A stretch of 64,000 nt of DNA from Bimastos eiseni (GCA_959347315.1 OY365813.1:18171130-18235129), one strand, 5' to 3'; positions 21,335 through 43,430 are shown, counted from the stretch's first letter. Program-made: numbers and translations. The notes: a model not told the origin generated them from the letters alone.

Positions 21335-22053
21335 CGGGTTTCCCTCTCGCCACTCCTTCTTCTTGACGACGAGAGTATCCGCTGGTTCTTTCCTCCATCA
21401 CCAAGCTCAGCAACACGACACACTTGATGGTTTTAATATGTATATTTAATTAAATATATACACACCAATCATCCTATCTACACTTACTGGAGCTTTATTA
21501 GTGTTCCATTGAAATGTTTCCCTGGCTTACGTTGGAGACGGGATTCCCAACTACGTTGATTATCCTTATCGTCAGAACGACCTAGCGTCTCCCTCAGTTC
21601 CGAAACAAGTACCTGTTCCTTTTCTTGCTACGCTATATGAATCCTTCTAGAGGCGATTTCCTTCGCCATCCCAAACGCAAAACTCGCATCTCTATTGGAT
21701 GACAGGTCACCTGCAGAAACCATTACTAAACCCTGGTTGGACGGGTCTTGGCGTTCCTAGCGTAACGTCAGATACCTATCTCCAACTAATTCATGAATTA
21801 GCTTCTGGACTGTGGGTCGTAGAGATGGAAGGGGTAAGCATCCGCCTCGAGGTGTCGGGTTTCGCTGCTCGACACTCCGTTGATATTTGCATATTCCTTG
21901 GTGTCTGTATTGAGGCCTTCTGCTTCAGGCCAAGCCCATTGATGTCTCCCATCTCATGTGTCAGGTAGACATTCTCGTCCGGAGTCCTCCTACGCTTCTG
22001 CTGTTGATCGATGACTTTTATATAGCGCCATCGTCCAGAGTGACGCGCGTCAC
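21335..22053 (-). repeat. Dispersed repeat, copy 2
   Basis: Partner of 15474-16353, 5.86 kb away in direct orientation. It lies between GTGTGTGTGT on the left (about 21320) and AGTGTGTGTGTC on the right (about 22053). Those could be target-site duplications, but the microsatellite makes this uncertain. Confidence 0.8.
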
Positions 22054-22711
22054 AGTGTGTGTGTCTTTATATATGTTCAGCCTTGACAACCATTATTTTC
22101 TATTAATGGACACTTTGACATTGATCTTAATTAATTAATTCAGTTGCAAGTGACTTCGTATCTCTCAACGACATTAGCCGAAATATTTTTGGTCATTTCC
22201 AGTTAAAAAATTTCTCCAATTTCAAAATTTTTGAAATTTAGAAAAACAAAGCTCATCTTTTTGTGGGCTAGTTACACAAATTACGAAAGCCAATTGTAAA
22301 TTTTGGGGCTGAGTCCCCCGCCCCCTCGTTAATCCTCTGAGGCTCTGCTTGAGCCGTGTCACTTTCAGAATCATTCCGGTGCCTATGCTGGTCAAGCCCA
22401 GAGCACCTCCTATGTTTTCCTATTGAAATAGCATTTTAAGAATATTGCAGACGTAGTCACAGTTAAATTCACTGCAGCTACCACAGGTAGGTCTTGGTCG
22501 ACGGTCATCATTTCAACGCACCCCCGAATCGGCATTGGCGCTGTATAAATATTCGATTGCAATGCGCGTCGCCGTCACAAGTTAACAATTGCAAAATAGC
22601 AATATATTTCAAGAGTCAAATAATTACCGCTAGGCCTACTCGTCCGAATCGGACGTAAACTAGCCTATAATACACCATAGCTAAAAACACGTTAACTCTG
22701 AGAAGAAACTG
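22054..22711. other. No gene seen; one 3'-end motif copy
   Basis: GGCGCTGTATAAATATTC at 22537-22554 is a copy of the mobile 3'-end motif, preceded by SINE-like CAGTTAAATTCACTGC at about 22460. The stretch would hold the 3' UTR of the SAND gene, but no clear minus-strand AATAAA was identified. Confidence 0.4.
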
Positions 22712-32829
<10,118 letters not shown>

Positions 32830-34181
32830 CTTCAATAAAAATAAAAGCGTTGATGATCATTAGATTAATGGGAGTGGTGAGAGTATTAGTGATTTATGTG
32901 GAGGTAGCAACGGGAGCAATGGGGTGTTAGTTGTAATAATAGTAATTGTAATGTATTGCATTTAATTTCAAGATTGATTTAGCGCCTCTCACCAAATAAC
33001 TATTCAGAGCCGCTCTCTACAATGGCCAAATATGCTGTTAAGCGTCATTTTATCGCATAGCAGTGGTCACAAGCCCGTTGCTCGCTAGCTGCATGAAGCT
33101 CTCAAGGAGTTTTCCGGCGGATCTCCAGAGCTTTCCAGAAAATGGCATTTTTATGTGACCAAATATAAAATTGTAAAGGAAAGGTTTTGGATCATTTCTT
33201 TCAAAGAGAAAGGCCAGAACTTCCCAGAACTTTCTGGCATGTACATAGCATTTTCATGTGACACTGCAGGGCATCTTAAAAGACCAACCAAATTTGAGGC
33301 TGCTGGGTTCACATTTTGCAACGGATTTACTTCGTTATTTAGATTTTAAAAAATTCAGTAATGAGCTTTCCGATATCAAAATTAAGGTTAAAGAGAATCT
33401 GTTGTAACGACTATTCGCAATCTCCAACTTCTAAAGCGCCAACCTAAACCTAAGCGCAAGGCACCAGCATATCACGAGCACTACGTCGAATTTAGGGAAG
33501 AGCTTGAGATCCGGTTGCCAGATAAGTCCGAGAACCCAATAGCCTGAAATTTGTTTGGGTAATTAAGCTATTAAGGTAGGTGTAGTTTATGCCTTTGGAG
33601 AGTTTAAAAAACGGAGGATCTGATCAGTCAGGGTATGAGTTCTTTATAATTATTTTACCATTATCGTTGCGTCTTATGCCTAGGGTAAATTCAGATGCAT
33701 TTTATAGTAACCTTAAGACGTTTCCTTTCAGCCGGGGTTGAGTCGGGAGCGCTTCTGAGTAGTAACCTTGAAGGGGCGCTATATAAATTTTCGCAATGAA
33801 TGAATAAATGAATGAGTTCTTGAAGATATGACGCTTCAGTTTTGCGTGGAATGCCAATTGGATGATGGATAGAGTGGCCTAGTGCAGATGATGGTGGGTG
33901 ATAGGCAATTATGAGGGAGCGATTGAAAATTTGCGGAATTCATTGGGGAGATTATTTCACAGGCGTGGTGCATTGTTGGCTATGGCTCGGTCGAAGAACT
34001 TGAGAAAAGGATTTTGATATATACCCCGAGATGCAACATCAGTTGTCAAAATGCAGAACCAGGTTCTTCAATAGTTCATAACCATGACATAAAGACGAAT
34101 AAATGGGTAGTTCAACGATTTGTTTTTCTTATGTTATAGAGGTATATATCTTGCCTGCCGCTGAACTGTCCACTTTATTGG

Positions 34182-34224
<43 letters not shown>

Positions 34225-34340
34225 TAGAAGAGTAGATGATATATATATATATATATATATATATGGTGAACAGCATCCTTGGCTGAATAACTTCATTTGA
34301 TGTGAGTTGCTAAACATGGCAACGCGGTTCCTTACGTATA
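32830..34340. other. Flank of the SAND exon; one LINE tail, no gene
   Basis: Missing 5' exons of the SAND gene should lie upstream (to the right) but none is convincing here. A retroposon 3' end, GGTTGAGTCGGGAGCGCTTC with GGCGCTATATAAATTTT (33775) and an AATGAATGAATAAATG tail, sits at about 33730-33815. Two (TA)n blocks occur at about 34186-34220 and 34240-34263. Confidence 0.5.
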
Positions 34341-35174
34341 GTGTTGTAACGGAACGGGGCCTATTCGTCGGTAACCAGGATGACGACTTGCAGCCCCGTC
34401 CGATATGGGGGTAGTTCGAGTTGCAGTCCGCTGAGTAAGGCTTCAGTGGTTTGCTGAAGACTAACCACTTAAGGTTTAATAGCTCCTTTCAGGATGACGC
34501 TTGGAATAAGACACGCTTGTTCGATAATCCTCTTTTAATGTACAACGGAAAACAATACTTCTGTAGCGCCTACTCGGAAACAGTCCGTATCTCACTCCCT
34601 CAATACGCCCTACACCGATAACTAACGAGTAACTGCAACGCTACGTCAATGGCTGACGGCGACTACTATGCTACGTCTATGGCTGACGGCGACTATCGCA
34701 AATCTACGACGACTATATCCACGACGACTATTCGTGCTCTCCGAGGCGCCGAGATTGCGAGGCCGAAACCGAATCTACAAGGTTCCCCGATGACGATCTC
34801 CAGACGACGACGACGATTCCGATCTTCCAGGCGAACTCCTTTTATACTAATTTGCTGTAGATAGTAGACGATACACAGTAGATAGGAGACAGTAGACAGT
34901 AGAGACTACACAGCAGATAAGAGACAGTAGACAGTAGATAGGATACAGCAGATAGTAGATATCTACAGTAGATAGTAGATAGACTACAGTAGATAGGATA
35001 CAGTAGATAGTAGATATCTACAGCAGATAGTAGATGGATTACAGTAGATAGTAGATAAGCGTATACAGCAGGTAGATACCATAGTAGAAAGAACACAATA
35101 GACAGGTGTACACAACAGGCAGACACTACAGCAGGCCGACGCTAGGTAAGCGTACCCCTGAACCGTTACAGTGT
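34341..35174. mobile_element. Solo LTR with target-site duplication
   Basis: 34345-35170 (826 bp) begins TGTAACGGAACGGGG and ends CCTGAACCGTTACA, so it has TG...CA ends with 8-bp inverted termini (TGTAACGG/CCGTTACA). The 4-bp direct repeats GTGT at 34341-34344 and 35171-35174 fit an integrase-type target duplication. No gag-pol or second LTR lies nearby. A TTTTATACTAATTTG near 34840 could be its TATA region. The right part holds an ACAGTAGATAG minisatellite. Ty3/Gypsy-like is a guess from the ends. Confidence 0.68.
34855..35135. repeat. ACAGTAGATAG minisatellite inside the LTR
   Basis: Irregular repeats of ACAGTAGATAGTAGATA and GAGACAGTAGACAGTAG over about 280 bp. Confidence 0.88.
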
Positions 35175-35199
35175 CATAACAATTAGCAAAACAGTGCAA

Positions 35200-35370
35200 C
35201 AGCGCACAGCATGCTAATAACAATGCCAATAATGGTAATAATGATAATAATGATAAAAATGATAATGACCATGATTAATGATAGCTTACTGATAAGGATA
35301 ATGGCGATTGATATTGATAAAGTGATCAAACATACTAATAATGATATTGATGATGTGTGGTGAGGGTGAT
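35200..35370. repeat. AATGATAATAATG-rich tract
   Basis: GATAATAATGATAA-type simple sequence after the LTR. Confidence 0.75.
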
Positions 35371-35437
35371 TGTTGATCCTTTTCATTCCTGTACTCGATG
35401 ACGCAACATGTCTGCTCACTCTGCTGTCTTCGACTCA

Positions 35438-35610
35438 CTGTGCTCTCTTCTGTGCTCTCTTCTGTGCTCTCTTCTGTGCTCTCTTCTGTGCTCTCTTCTG
35501 TGCTCTCTTCTGTGCTCTCTTCTGTGCTCTCTTCTGTGCTCTCTTCTGTGCTCTCTTCTGTGCTCTCTTCTGTGCTCTCTTCTGTGCTCTCTTCTGTGCT
35601 CTCTTCTGCT
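35438..35610. repeat. 12-bp tandem array TGTGCTCTCTTC
   Basis: About 14 near-identical 12-bp units. The three plus-strand frames stay open (Leu-Cys-Ser-type repeats) only because the unit lacks stops. Confidence 0.97.
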
Positions 35611-35764
35611 CGCTGTGGTTTCTTTATATTTTGAACGCTGCCAACGTACGCCCGATCAGTTCGCGCCCTGGCGGTGTCGTTCTTGCTGGTTACACCAAAA
35701 ATTGGGCGGATTCTCGAAGCCCCCTAGCGGTGGCTGGTCATTTAAACTTAAACTTGACGTTGCA

Positions 35765-36005
35765 CAGGCACACACGTCTGCACAAAGCTACACACACCTA
35801 CACCTACCTAAATACACCTACACCTACACGCATACAAGCCTACACACTCCACTACACACCTTCACACACACACACACACACCAACACACACCAACACATA
35901 CATACACGCGCGCACGCACACACACACACACACACCTAGACACACACGCACACCCACACACACTAAAGCACACACTCACACGCACACCCACACACACACA
36001 CTCCT
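35765..36005. repeat. CA-rich tract
   Basis: CACACA and CTACACACCTACACC runs over about 240 bp. Confidence 0.92.
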
Positions 36006-36193
36006 CCCCCACATAAACATTGTTCTATTATTGTATTGACAAGCATGCACTTGAACGATTGCTGTTTAAATATAACTGTTCTTTTAGACACCTTTTAAAC
36101 CCTACTATACGATCCAATATTAATTAATCTAATTCTAATTCGTTACCATGCAACTGCATGCCAATTCGATTGCATTCAAGATTAAATTTTTAA

Positions 36194-37345
36194 AATATTC
36201 TGTGGGATAAGATCGACTGCAAACAACCACTGTACCTCTGCTTCGTTGACTTTACAAAAGCTTTTGACATGATTCAACACGATCAACTGTGGGTAACCAT
36301 GATGGAAATGGGTTTTTCATCCCACCTCATTCAGCTATTACGAAATCTCTACAAACAACAACGAGCTACTGTAAAGACAGACGGAATTATGTCGACATGG
36401 TTTAGTATCAAGAAAGGAGTTCGACAAGGATGTGATTTGTCGCCAAAACTGTTTGACATTCTGGCAGAGCAGGTAATGCGAAAAGCACTACTAGGCTACC
36501 ACAAGGGATTCAGGATTGGAGGGAAGACTATTAATAACCTTAGATATGCTGATGACATCGTGCTACTGGCCACTTCACCAGAGGATTTACAGGAGTTGGT
36601 GCAGCGTGTTGAGATAGCAGAAAAAGAATACAGTATGCTGATTAACGTAGCAACGACAAAAGTAATGACAAATAACAATGACGCACTTTTGATCAAAGTG
36701 GACGAATACAAACTGGAACAAGTGGACTCATTTACATACTTGGGGAACAGAGTAACGAAGGACGGGGACTACGCGAGTGAGGTAAAATCAAGATTAGCTA
36801 TGGGAATGTCAATCATCTTTAAGTTGGTAAGCCTCTGGAAGAATAAATCAGTCAGTACTAAAACCAAACTGCGACTCATGAAGGCCTTGGCTTGGCCAAT
36901 AGCAACGTATGGTTGTGAAGCATGGACAATAAAGAAAGAAGAAGAGAAATGTATACAAGCATTTGAGAACAAGTGCATGAGGAAGCTGCTCAGAATTCCA
37001 TGGACAGCAATGGTGACCACCGAACAAGTGTATCAAATGGCGAATGTGGACAGCAAACTGTTGGGTCACATCAAATCCAGAAAACTGCGGTACTTGGGGC
37101 ACATCGTGAGACAGCTTAAAGACAGTATTGAGAACAGTGTGATGCTGGGTGTGGTGGAAAGAAGCCGAAGTTGTGGAAGACCCAGAATCTGCTGGTTTGA
37201 CAATGTCATGGCGTGGACTGGTGTAAAAGGCACAAGCTTAATGAACATCATACGAGACAGAAAGCATTGGACATCACTTTCCCATTCATGTAGTCAACCG
37301 TCGCGAAGCGACGATGACGATATGACATGACATGACAGATCGACG
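36194..37345 (+). mobile_element. RTE-like non-LTR retrotransposon, 5'-truncated, RT frame open
   Basis: The frame is open from 36194 to the stop at 37328-37330. It carries PLYLCFVDFTKAFDMIQHD (RT motif A), VRQGCDLSP, the catalytic LRYADDIVLLATSPED, FTYLGNRVTKDGD, then YGCEAWTIKK and KLRYLGHIVR, with a GRPRICWFDN-type end. This is the layout of RTE-clade or related endonuclease-RT elements. The endonuclease and first RT motifs are lost. Remarkably, no stop or frameshift interrupts about 378 codons, so the truncated copy is young or conserved. The 3' end is an ACGATGACGATATGACATGA short repeat, typical of RTE tails. The clade call is tentative. Confidence 0.85.
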
Positions 37346-37439
37346 TCAAGGATATTGCCATCTGTCACTAGCACGAAAATGATGTCCTGAAATAGGTACT
37401 AATCGATAAATCACGATCAAATGCAATCGATTTAGACAC

Positions 37440-38880
37440 CTTTAAAAAAGCCGCATCAATGAACTCATAGTTAAAAAGAAGCCCTCCGTTGCTTCACGAC
37501 TCGATAGGCTATTTAGCATTTATATACCTCCATCAGCAAAGACAGATTGTGAAACTTTGAATGAGTTTTTCAAAAACAAAAGAACAATTGCAGTTGGTAA
37601 TTTTAACGCTCATAATAAAATGTTGGGCAGTAGTTTAAATAATACAAATGGTAGAATTTTGGAAAACTTAATAACAGATAACAATCTGACGGTATTAAAC
37701 ACAGGTAAAGCGACTCATATAACTTCTAATCAATCTAATATTAATTCTGTGATTGATTTAACAATCACATCTTCTGACCTAGCTCTCAATTGTGTTCAAT
37801 TTATTGAAAACACCTCATTAGGATCAGATCAGCTACCTGCAATTACAAGGGTTAACGAGATTGTAACTCTTGAAAATAGCATGGGACTGCATTTCTAGAA
37901 TTTAAAATAGGCAAATTGGAAAATATTTAAAACTGAAGGTAGGCCTAAATATCATGTTCAAGATAATATGTTGGACGGTGATATAAATAAAAATTATTTA
38001 AATTTAACAGCAGCTATTTCCATATTTGCAAATTCTATAATTTCAACTAAAAAATATATCAAAAGTAAGAACAAAAGACATCGACCTTTACCATTTTGGA
38101 ATGAAAATTGTGATAAAGCAATATATGAGAGAAATAGAATCAGAAATAAAATGAATAAATCAAGAGATTTAGATGATTATGTAGAATTCAAGAAACAAAA
38201 TGCGATTGCAAAACAAGTAGTAACAAATGAGGCAAGAACTGGCTGGGAAAACTTTTGTGGTGAATTGACTAATCAGTCGAAATTATCATCGATTTGGAAT
38301 ATGGCACGCACAATGGAAGGGGTAGCTTCTACAACATTAATTCCTACCCTTCAATGTGAGGGTACTAAAGCCGAATCAAATTTACAGAAAGCAAACCTAT
38401 TGGATTGACTTATTCCCAAACCAGTAGTAGTACACATTATAAGGATAGATTCAAAAAGTTTAAAAAAACAAAAATAATGAAAAGAAACATCTTGAAATGG
38501 TTATGGTAATGATGCATCAGATCTTAATGTGAACTTTACTATTTGAGAGCTCCAAGATGTCATAGATTCTTCAAAAAATAATAAATCTCCAAGGACCGTA
38601 TGATTTAATTAAACATCTACACAAAAGTGCCAAAAAAGTGTTATTATCCTTTTACAATGAAGTATGGACAACAGGTATACTTCCAAACGAATGGAATCAT
38701 GCCATAATTATACCTATTCTTAAACCTAATAAAGATCCTACAGCTCCTGAATCTTACCGACCAATATCACCAATACCATCTCTATGGAAAATAATGTAAA
38801 AGATGATAACAAACCGATTGCAGTGGTTTCTAGAAGCTAATAAAACAAATTTCTCCGTATCAGACAGGATTTCGGAAACA
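37440..38880 (+). mobile_element. Jockey/I-type LINE relic
   Basis: Decayed ORF2 pieces in order. Endonuclease: IYIPPSAK, AVGNFNAHNKMLGSS, NLTVLNTGKATHI, VIDLTITSSDLA and GSDQLP (37517-37860). Linker: FWNENCDKAIYERNR to LLD (37968-38408). RT start: LQDVIDSSKNNKSP, ILPNEWNHAIIIPILKPNKD, ESYRPISPIPSLWKIM, then SPYQTGFRKHK (38540-38885). Several stops and frame changes are present. The RT is cut just after the GFRKH motif, before the catalytic YADD, and joins directly to the dispersed repeat at 38887. Confidence 0.82.
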
Positions 38881-38886
38881 TAAAAA

Positions 38887-38946
38887 CCCTCATGAACAAA
38901 AAAAGATATATGGCACATGAATAAATTTTACATATGTATGTGTGTA

Positions 38947-38991
<45 letters not shown>

Positions 38992-39284
38992 ATATATATA
39001 TATATACAATATGTATGTTCATATATGTAGGAATAAAATATAATCATTTATATATTATGACATATGTACAACAACCATATGTCGAATATTGCTGTCTCAG
39101 CAACCAGTCATGAAGAAATGGAATCAATAACAACACAAAAGGAAGAAAGAAAACAGAAAGACTAAAGAAAGAAAGACAACATAAAGATAAAGGATTAAAA
39201 CTATATATGAAATTGAACTGAAATGTAACAACTTCTGAAGACGTCAACAGCCTGTGTTGCTAAAAGCTGTCGTTAAACTGTTGA
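38887..39284 (+). repeat. Dispersed repeat, copy A
   Basis: Matches 46282-46661 closely, including CATGAACAAAAAAAG, a palindromic (TA)n block, GGAATAAAATATAATCATTT, GTCTCAGCAACCAGTCATGA, AAAGAAAGAAAGACAACATA and the end GCTGTCGTTAAACTGTTG. It probably represents the 3' part of the LINE before it, because it joins that relic directly and copy B ends in (AAT)n. Confidence 0.85.
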
Positions 39285-39289
39285 TTATT

Positions 39290-39490
39290 TAATAACTCAC
39301 AACTGGAATTAGAATTGCAACTGCTTCAGACCTTGAATTAGAACTGAAACTATTTCCCAGCTTGAATTGGAACTGAAATAGGAATTATCTTCAGATTTGA
39401 AATAGAATTAGAACAGAAATTTGAATCTTAAAACAGAATTTGAACTGAAATTGGGAATTATTCTTAAAACTGAAATATCAACGCAACAGA
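39290..39490. repeat. Degenerate GAATTGGAACTGAAAT repeats
   Basis: Imperfect 15-25 bp repeats of TTGAATT-GAACTGAAA over 200 bp. Confidence 0.6.
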
Positions 39491-39799
39491 CACGCTGAAC
39501 AATAAGCTTAAATGAGACAGTACGCATGAAAGATGTAGATTTCAGCGTAGTGGTAAAGTAACAGCGTAAAGTACATGAAAGAGTCAATCAGCACAAAATC
39601 ATTGCAACGCTGTCGCTCCAGTGTATCAATGTAGCATCTACTGAACGCAATGAACGGCGAACGCTGTACATAACTGAACGCACTGTATTTGAACTGACGA
39701 TTAAGAGTGGCATGCATTTTTATGAATACGTTGTATGGGATGATGCGGGGAATTTTGACAGGACGTCCAGCCTGAGCGCATGCAGCAATAACAGACATG

Positions 39800-40110
39800 C
39801 GCAGTGTGGCACAAAAGAGGAGGATGAAGATTTGAGGAAGAAGAGGAATGTGATGCGAAGGATGAGGAGTGTGAGCGTGAGGCGAAATAATAATAATAAT
39901 AATAATAATAATTATAACAGAAGGAGAAGGAGGAATTAGAGGAAGATAAGGAATGTGGGCAGGTGTGCGAGGAGAATTATAGGAGGACGAGGATGATGCC
40001 GCGGAGGAAGAATTAGAGGAAGAGGAGCAGGAGGATGTGGAGAAGGAGCTTAGAACGGAGGAGGGATTTCTGAAAGGAGGAAGAGTAAAGCGAGGATAAG
40101 GAGATGATGG
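39800..40110. repeat. Purine-rich GAGGAAGA tract with (AAT)n
   Basis: GAGGAAGAAGAGG sequence with AAT repeats at about 39887-39912. The reverse strand shows a Ser/Pro-rich open frame of compositional origin. Confidence 0.8.
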
Positions 40111-40119
40111 ACTCACTTG

Positions 40120-40670
40120 AAGAAATCCGTTCTTGTAGAGCGTAGACTATTGCGCGGTAAAGCTATCATTAAAACCGGTACTCTTCTGAGCTGGTAGTTA
40201 TGAAGAAAGTAATAGCCTACTACCGCCATATCTCCTATTCGCGAATACGTACTCCGAAAATAAAGATACGCCTTGTATGATATTTACAAAGGTTGGAGTA
40301 GTCTACGCCATAGAATAACTTCGCCAGCAGACAGAACGGCGCCGGGAATATTCCTGCAGACGTCATTATTTAAGTGGTCATAGGTTAAGCGCATGCGCAG
40401 GATTATTTATAGTCTACGTCTAAGAGTGGTCTACGCGGTCAACATGGTAACGAATGAAAACAATAATAATTATGGAGTTTCGGTGCCGTGATTCGTACAA
40501 ATTCAGAGCGATTATGAAAAAAGCAGTTGGCTTGATAGAATAGTAAATTATAACATCTAAATAAATATTTGGCATCAAAGAAAAGTGAATTATAACAGAT
40601 AAATAACTATTTCTCGGAATATGGAAGTTTCGCGATCGGTAGGCGAATTTGTCCGACACTGGTAGGCACT
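40120..40670. other. No gene seen
   Basis: Unique-looking DNA with no supported feature. Confidence 0.5.
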
Positions 40671-40882
40671 TTAAATGTTAATCTTCGGCAATACAAACTC
40701 CAAAGGAAAAGTTCGCTCACAAATGCACACAAAAAGGCTGAAGGATGAGGACTTGGAAAGTTTAATAAGGGTTATGAGAGTGTATGATACTTGGACGGAG
40801 TTTAAGGAAGTTATGAAAGTCAGTATTAAGGAGATCATATTAAAACACAAAGCACAAATTAGAGGAGACATTTGGTCACACC

Positions 40883-40893
40883 AAACTCTTGCT

Positions 40894-40927
<34 letters not shown>

Positions 40928-40938
40928 AGCAAGAGTTT
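40883..40938. repeat. Perfect palindromic (TA)n hairpin
   Basis: AAACTCTTGCTTATATAT at 40883-40900 and its exact complement at 40921-40938 flank a TA core. The whole is a 56-bp inverted repeat within the LINE relic. Confidence 0.95.
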
Positions 40939-40939
40939 A

Positions 40940-42310
40940 TAGAACTATGTTAGAAACAGGCAGAAAAGGAAAGAAAGAAAAGAAAGAGTAGGGCCGTTGG
41001 AAAAGAACGAGAGAAGAGAGAAGTTATTTGAAGTGAACGCTACTGAAGTATTCAATAAATACTTAAGATCATTGTTTTGTAGGAAAAGTAAGGAACCATC
41101 TCTGAGCCCATTCAAGCATTTCTGACATTGGAGGTAAAGTACTAACACAGTTAATATATGCCGTATTCTAAGGAAAATGTGATAGAACAGGTGAAACGGT
41201 TGAAACTGACAAAAGTCCATGAGCAAATTATCTACATCCTTAATTCTTACATGGAGAGAGGAAAGAAATTGGAGTGGTCTTAGCATAGAACTTCAATAAA
41301 TCCTTACATGTTGGAGTGTGCGTAGTACAAGTGCTTTGTAAGGGAAACTTAAGCGAACCACATATGGCACATAGCCTAACTATAGATCAGTCGAACCGGC
41401 ATAGGTAACAAGTTGTCTGGCTGGATGACAGTGTTAGGTGGAGTGCCTCAAAGAATAGTCTTGGGCTATTGCTGGTTATACTTTTTTCAGTAATGACATA
41501 GATGATAGAATTTTATCGACATTTTGTAAGTTTGCACATGCAAAACTATTTAGAACAGTGGGTGGTGAAACAGAAGTGACGATACTGCAGGATAATCTTA
41601 GAAGACTGTTCAGAAGGTCATATGACTGTCAGGTGCTGTTTAACTGGGGGAAAAGCTAAGCAATTCATATGGGAAGAGAAACAGCGAGTTTCCATTAAAT
41701 AGGGTAAGACTTTGAAAGTGAGCAAGGAAGAAAGGGACTTGGGAGTGATTATGCACAAGAGTACAAAACATGCAAGACTGAGGCAGCAAAGAAGGCTAAC
41801 AAAGCTAGGCATGATTAGAAGGGCAATAAGTCACCAAAGACTGAGGTTGTATACATCATTAAATAAGCCACAGTTTGAATACTCCATATTTAGAGCTAGA
41901 CATGGCAAAGTTGGAGAAAGTGGAAAGACGAGTTACAAAAATTATATTGGGGCTACAAGCCACAACGAAAGGCTGAATAGGTGTGCACTAACAACATTGG
42001 AGATTACGATGAGCAACGGAGCCCTAACCGAAGCCAACATGAATGTTACTGGGAAGGGGACTGTGCACTCGTGCAGTCATATACGTTTTTTGAATTAGGA
42101 AGGCATCTCGGGGACATTGGCATGAATTATTTAAGAAATCAAAAGGAGCCTAGGCATACATGTACATTCTCAGTTCAAGAGTTGTAGAATGGTGGAATAG
42201 TTTGGATGATAGTGCTGTCACTGCTTTTAAGAGTAAACTTGGGAAATTGGGCTATTATTCTAATCATGTTCCAGGTCAAATACTTTTGGACCACTTTTAA
42301 TCCTTAATTG
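40940..42310 (+). mobile_element. CR1-like LINE relic
   Basis: Decayed ORF2 in shifting frames. ENVIEQVKRLKLTKVHEQ is the start of the RT. FSNDIDDRILSTFCKFAHAK and LFRTVGGETEV stand where the ADDTK motif should be, and the catalytic Asp pair has been lost. Then come LQDNLRRLF, KLGMIRRAIS, SHNERLNRCALTTLE, and a WNSL-like end that reads NGGIVWMIVL out of frame. The SHNERL..C.LTTLE phrase is characteristic of the C terminus of CR1-group elements. Confidence 0.72.
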
Positions 42311-43100
42311 TTGTTTTACACTGAGCCTTTAAAAAAGCCCTCTATGGTTTCTATTGACACTGTTTGCTTACTTTAAATTTATGATCTATATTCAATTCGT
42401 TCAAGTAGTTTTCCCAGCCTGAGACTAAATCCTATAAATTACGGTGAAATTTCTAGTTGCGTTGCCTATAGAAAATTCTAAAACGCATCAATGAGCTTAT
42501 GAGCACATCTCTATTCCTGACAATTCCATTTGAACTTTGAGCTTTATTTTGTTACCACTTGTTATAGACTCACAGGGCAAGGGTTTAATTTGAGGATGGA
42601 CTGGATAAAACTGTTGGAGAAGGAACCAATTAAGCAAAATCAACGGTAGCCAGGCCTAACTGCCTTATCCATGCTAAATAGGGGCCTACAGCATACAGGC
42701 GCGATCCTTCATATGCAATATCGTCGGGTGCCGCGTGAAATTTTAGCATCTTTGACGGCGAAAATGAGACGCAGTATAAATTTCGCCGTCGGTGAAGGCG
42801 ACGGAATAATTATAAAACCTCTTAAGCACTTTTTGACGTCTAAAACGTCGTCGAATGCGACGAATCACAAGCGCTGCCATCTTTGTGTACACGCCGGTAC
42901 GCTAGGCGTACCGGCGTGTAAACTCCTTACTCCTACCTCAGAATGGGAGTAGACTTACACCTAGCGTAGAAGGCTGCGCTGCTCTTATAATTACCAACAT
43001 AACCCACTACACCGGCGTAGGCCATTTTATGTCGGTAGTAGAAAATACGCCAAGCGACATAAATATGGGCCCTGAGGTAAGGAAGGGGGTAGTGGTTATC
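42311..43100. other. No gene seen; CpG-richer block with hairpins
   Basis: 42660-43080 is richer in CpG than its surroundings and holds short inverted repeats. A 93-codon frame (42671-42952) has no recognised motif. Possibly an unidentified MITE, but no TIR or TSD was found. Confidence 0.4.
42888..42920. repeat. Perfect GC-rich 15-bp hairpin
   Basis: TACACGCCGGTACGC at 42888-42902 and its exact complement at 42906-42920, with a TAG loop. Confidence 0.97.
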
Positions 43101-43154
43101 GTCATCTGAGCCCTCAGCAGGGCAGCGGACGAAGGGGGTTCGCGTGCTGACGCC

Positions 43155-43430
43155 CGTTGCAAGAGAGAGAGAGAGAACGAGCGAGAGAGAGACAGACAGA
43201 GCGAGAGAGAGACAGATAGAGCTAGGGAGACAGACAGACAGATAGACAAAGACAGAGACAGAGACAGAGACAAAAGCAAATAGGCAGGCAGATAGAGAAA
43301 CAGATGTTCAGACAGACAGGCAGAGAGGTAAACAGGGAGAGAGGCAGACAGGCAGAGGCAGAGACCGTGACAGAGAGACAGACGCATATACATACACAAA
43401 CGTAGATAGAGAGGGAAGAGACAGAGGCCG
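43155..43430. repeat. GAGA/GACA microsatellite tract
   Basis: GAGAGA, GACAGACA and GACAGAGA runs. A shorter GACAGA block is at 43565-43610. Confidence 0.92.

Noticed and set aside
42671..42952. 93-codon plus frame in the CpG-rich block
   Set aside because: No motif and it overlaps a perfect hairpin; more likely non-coding repeat.
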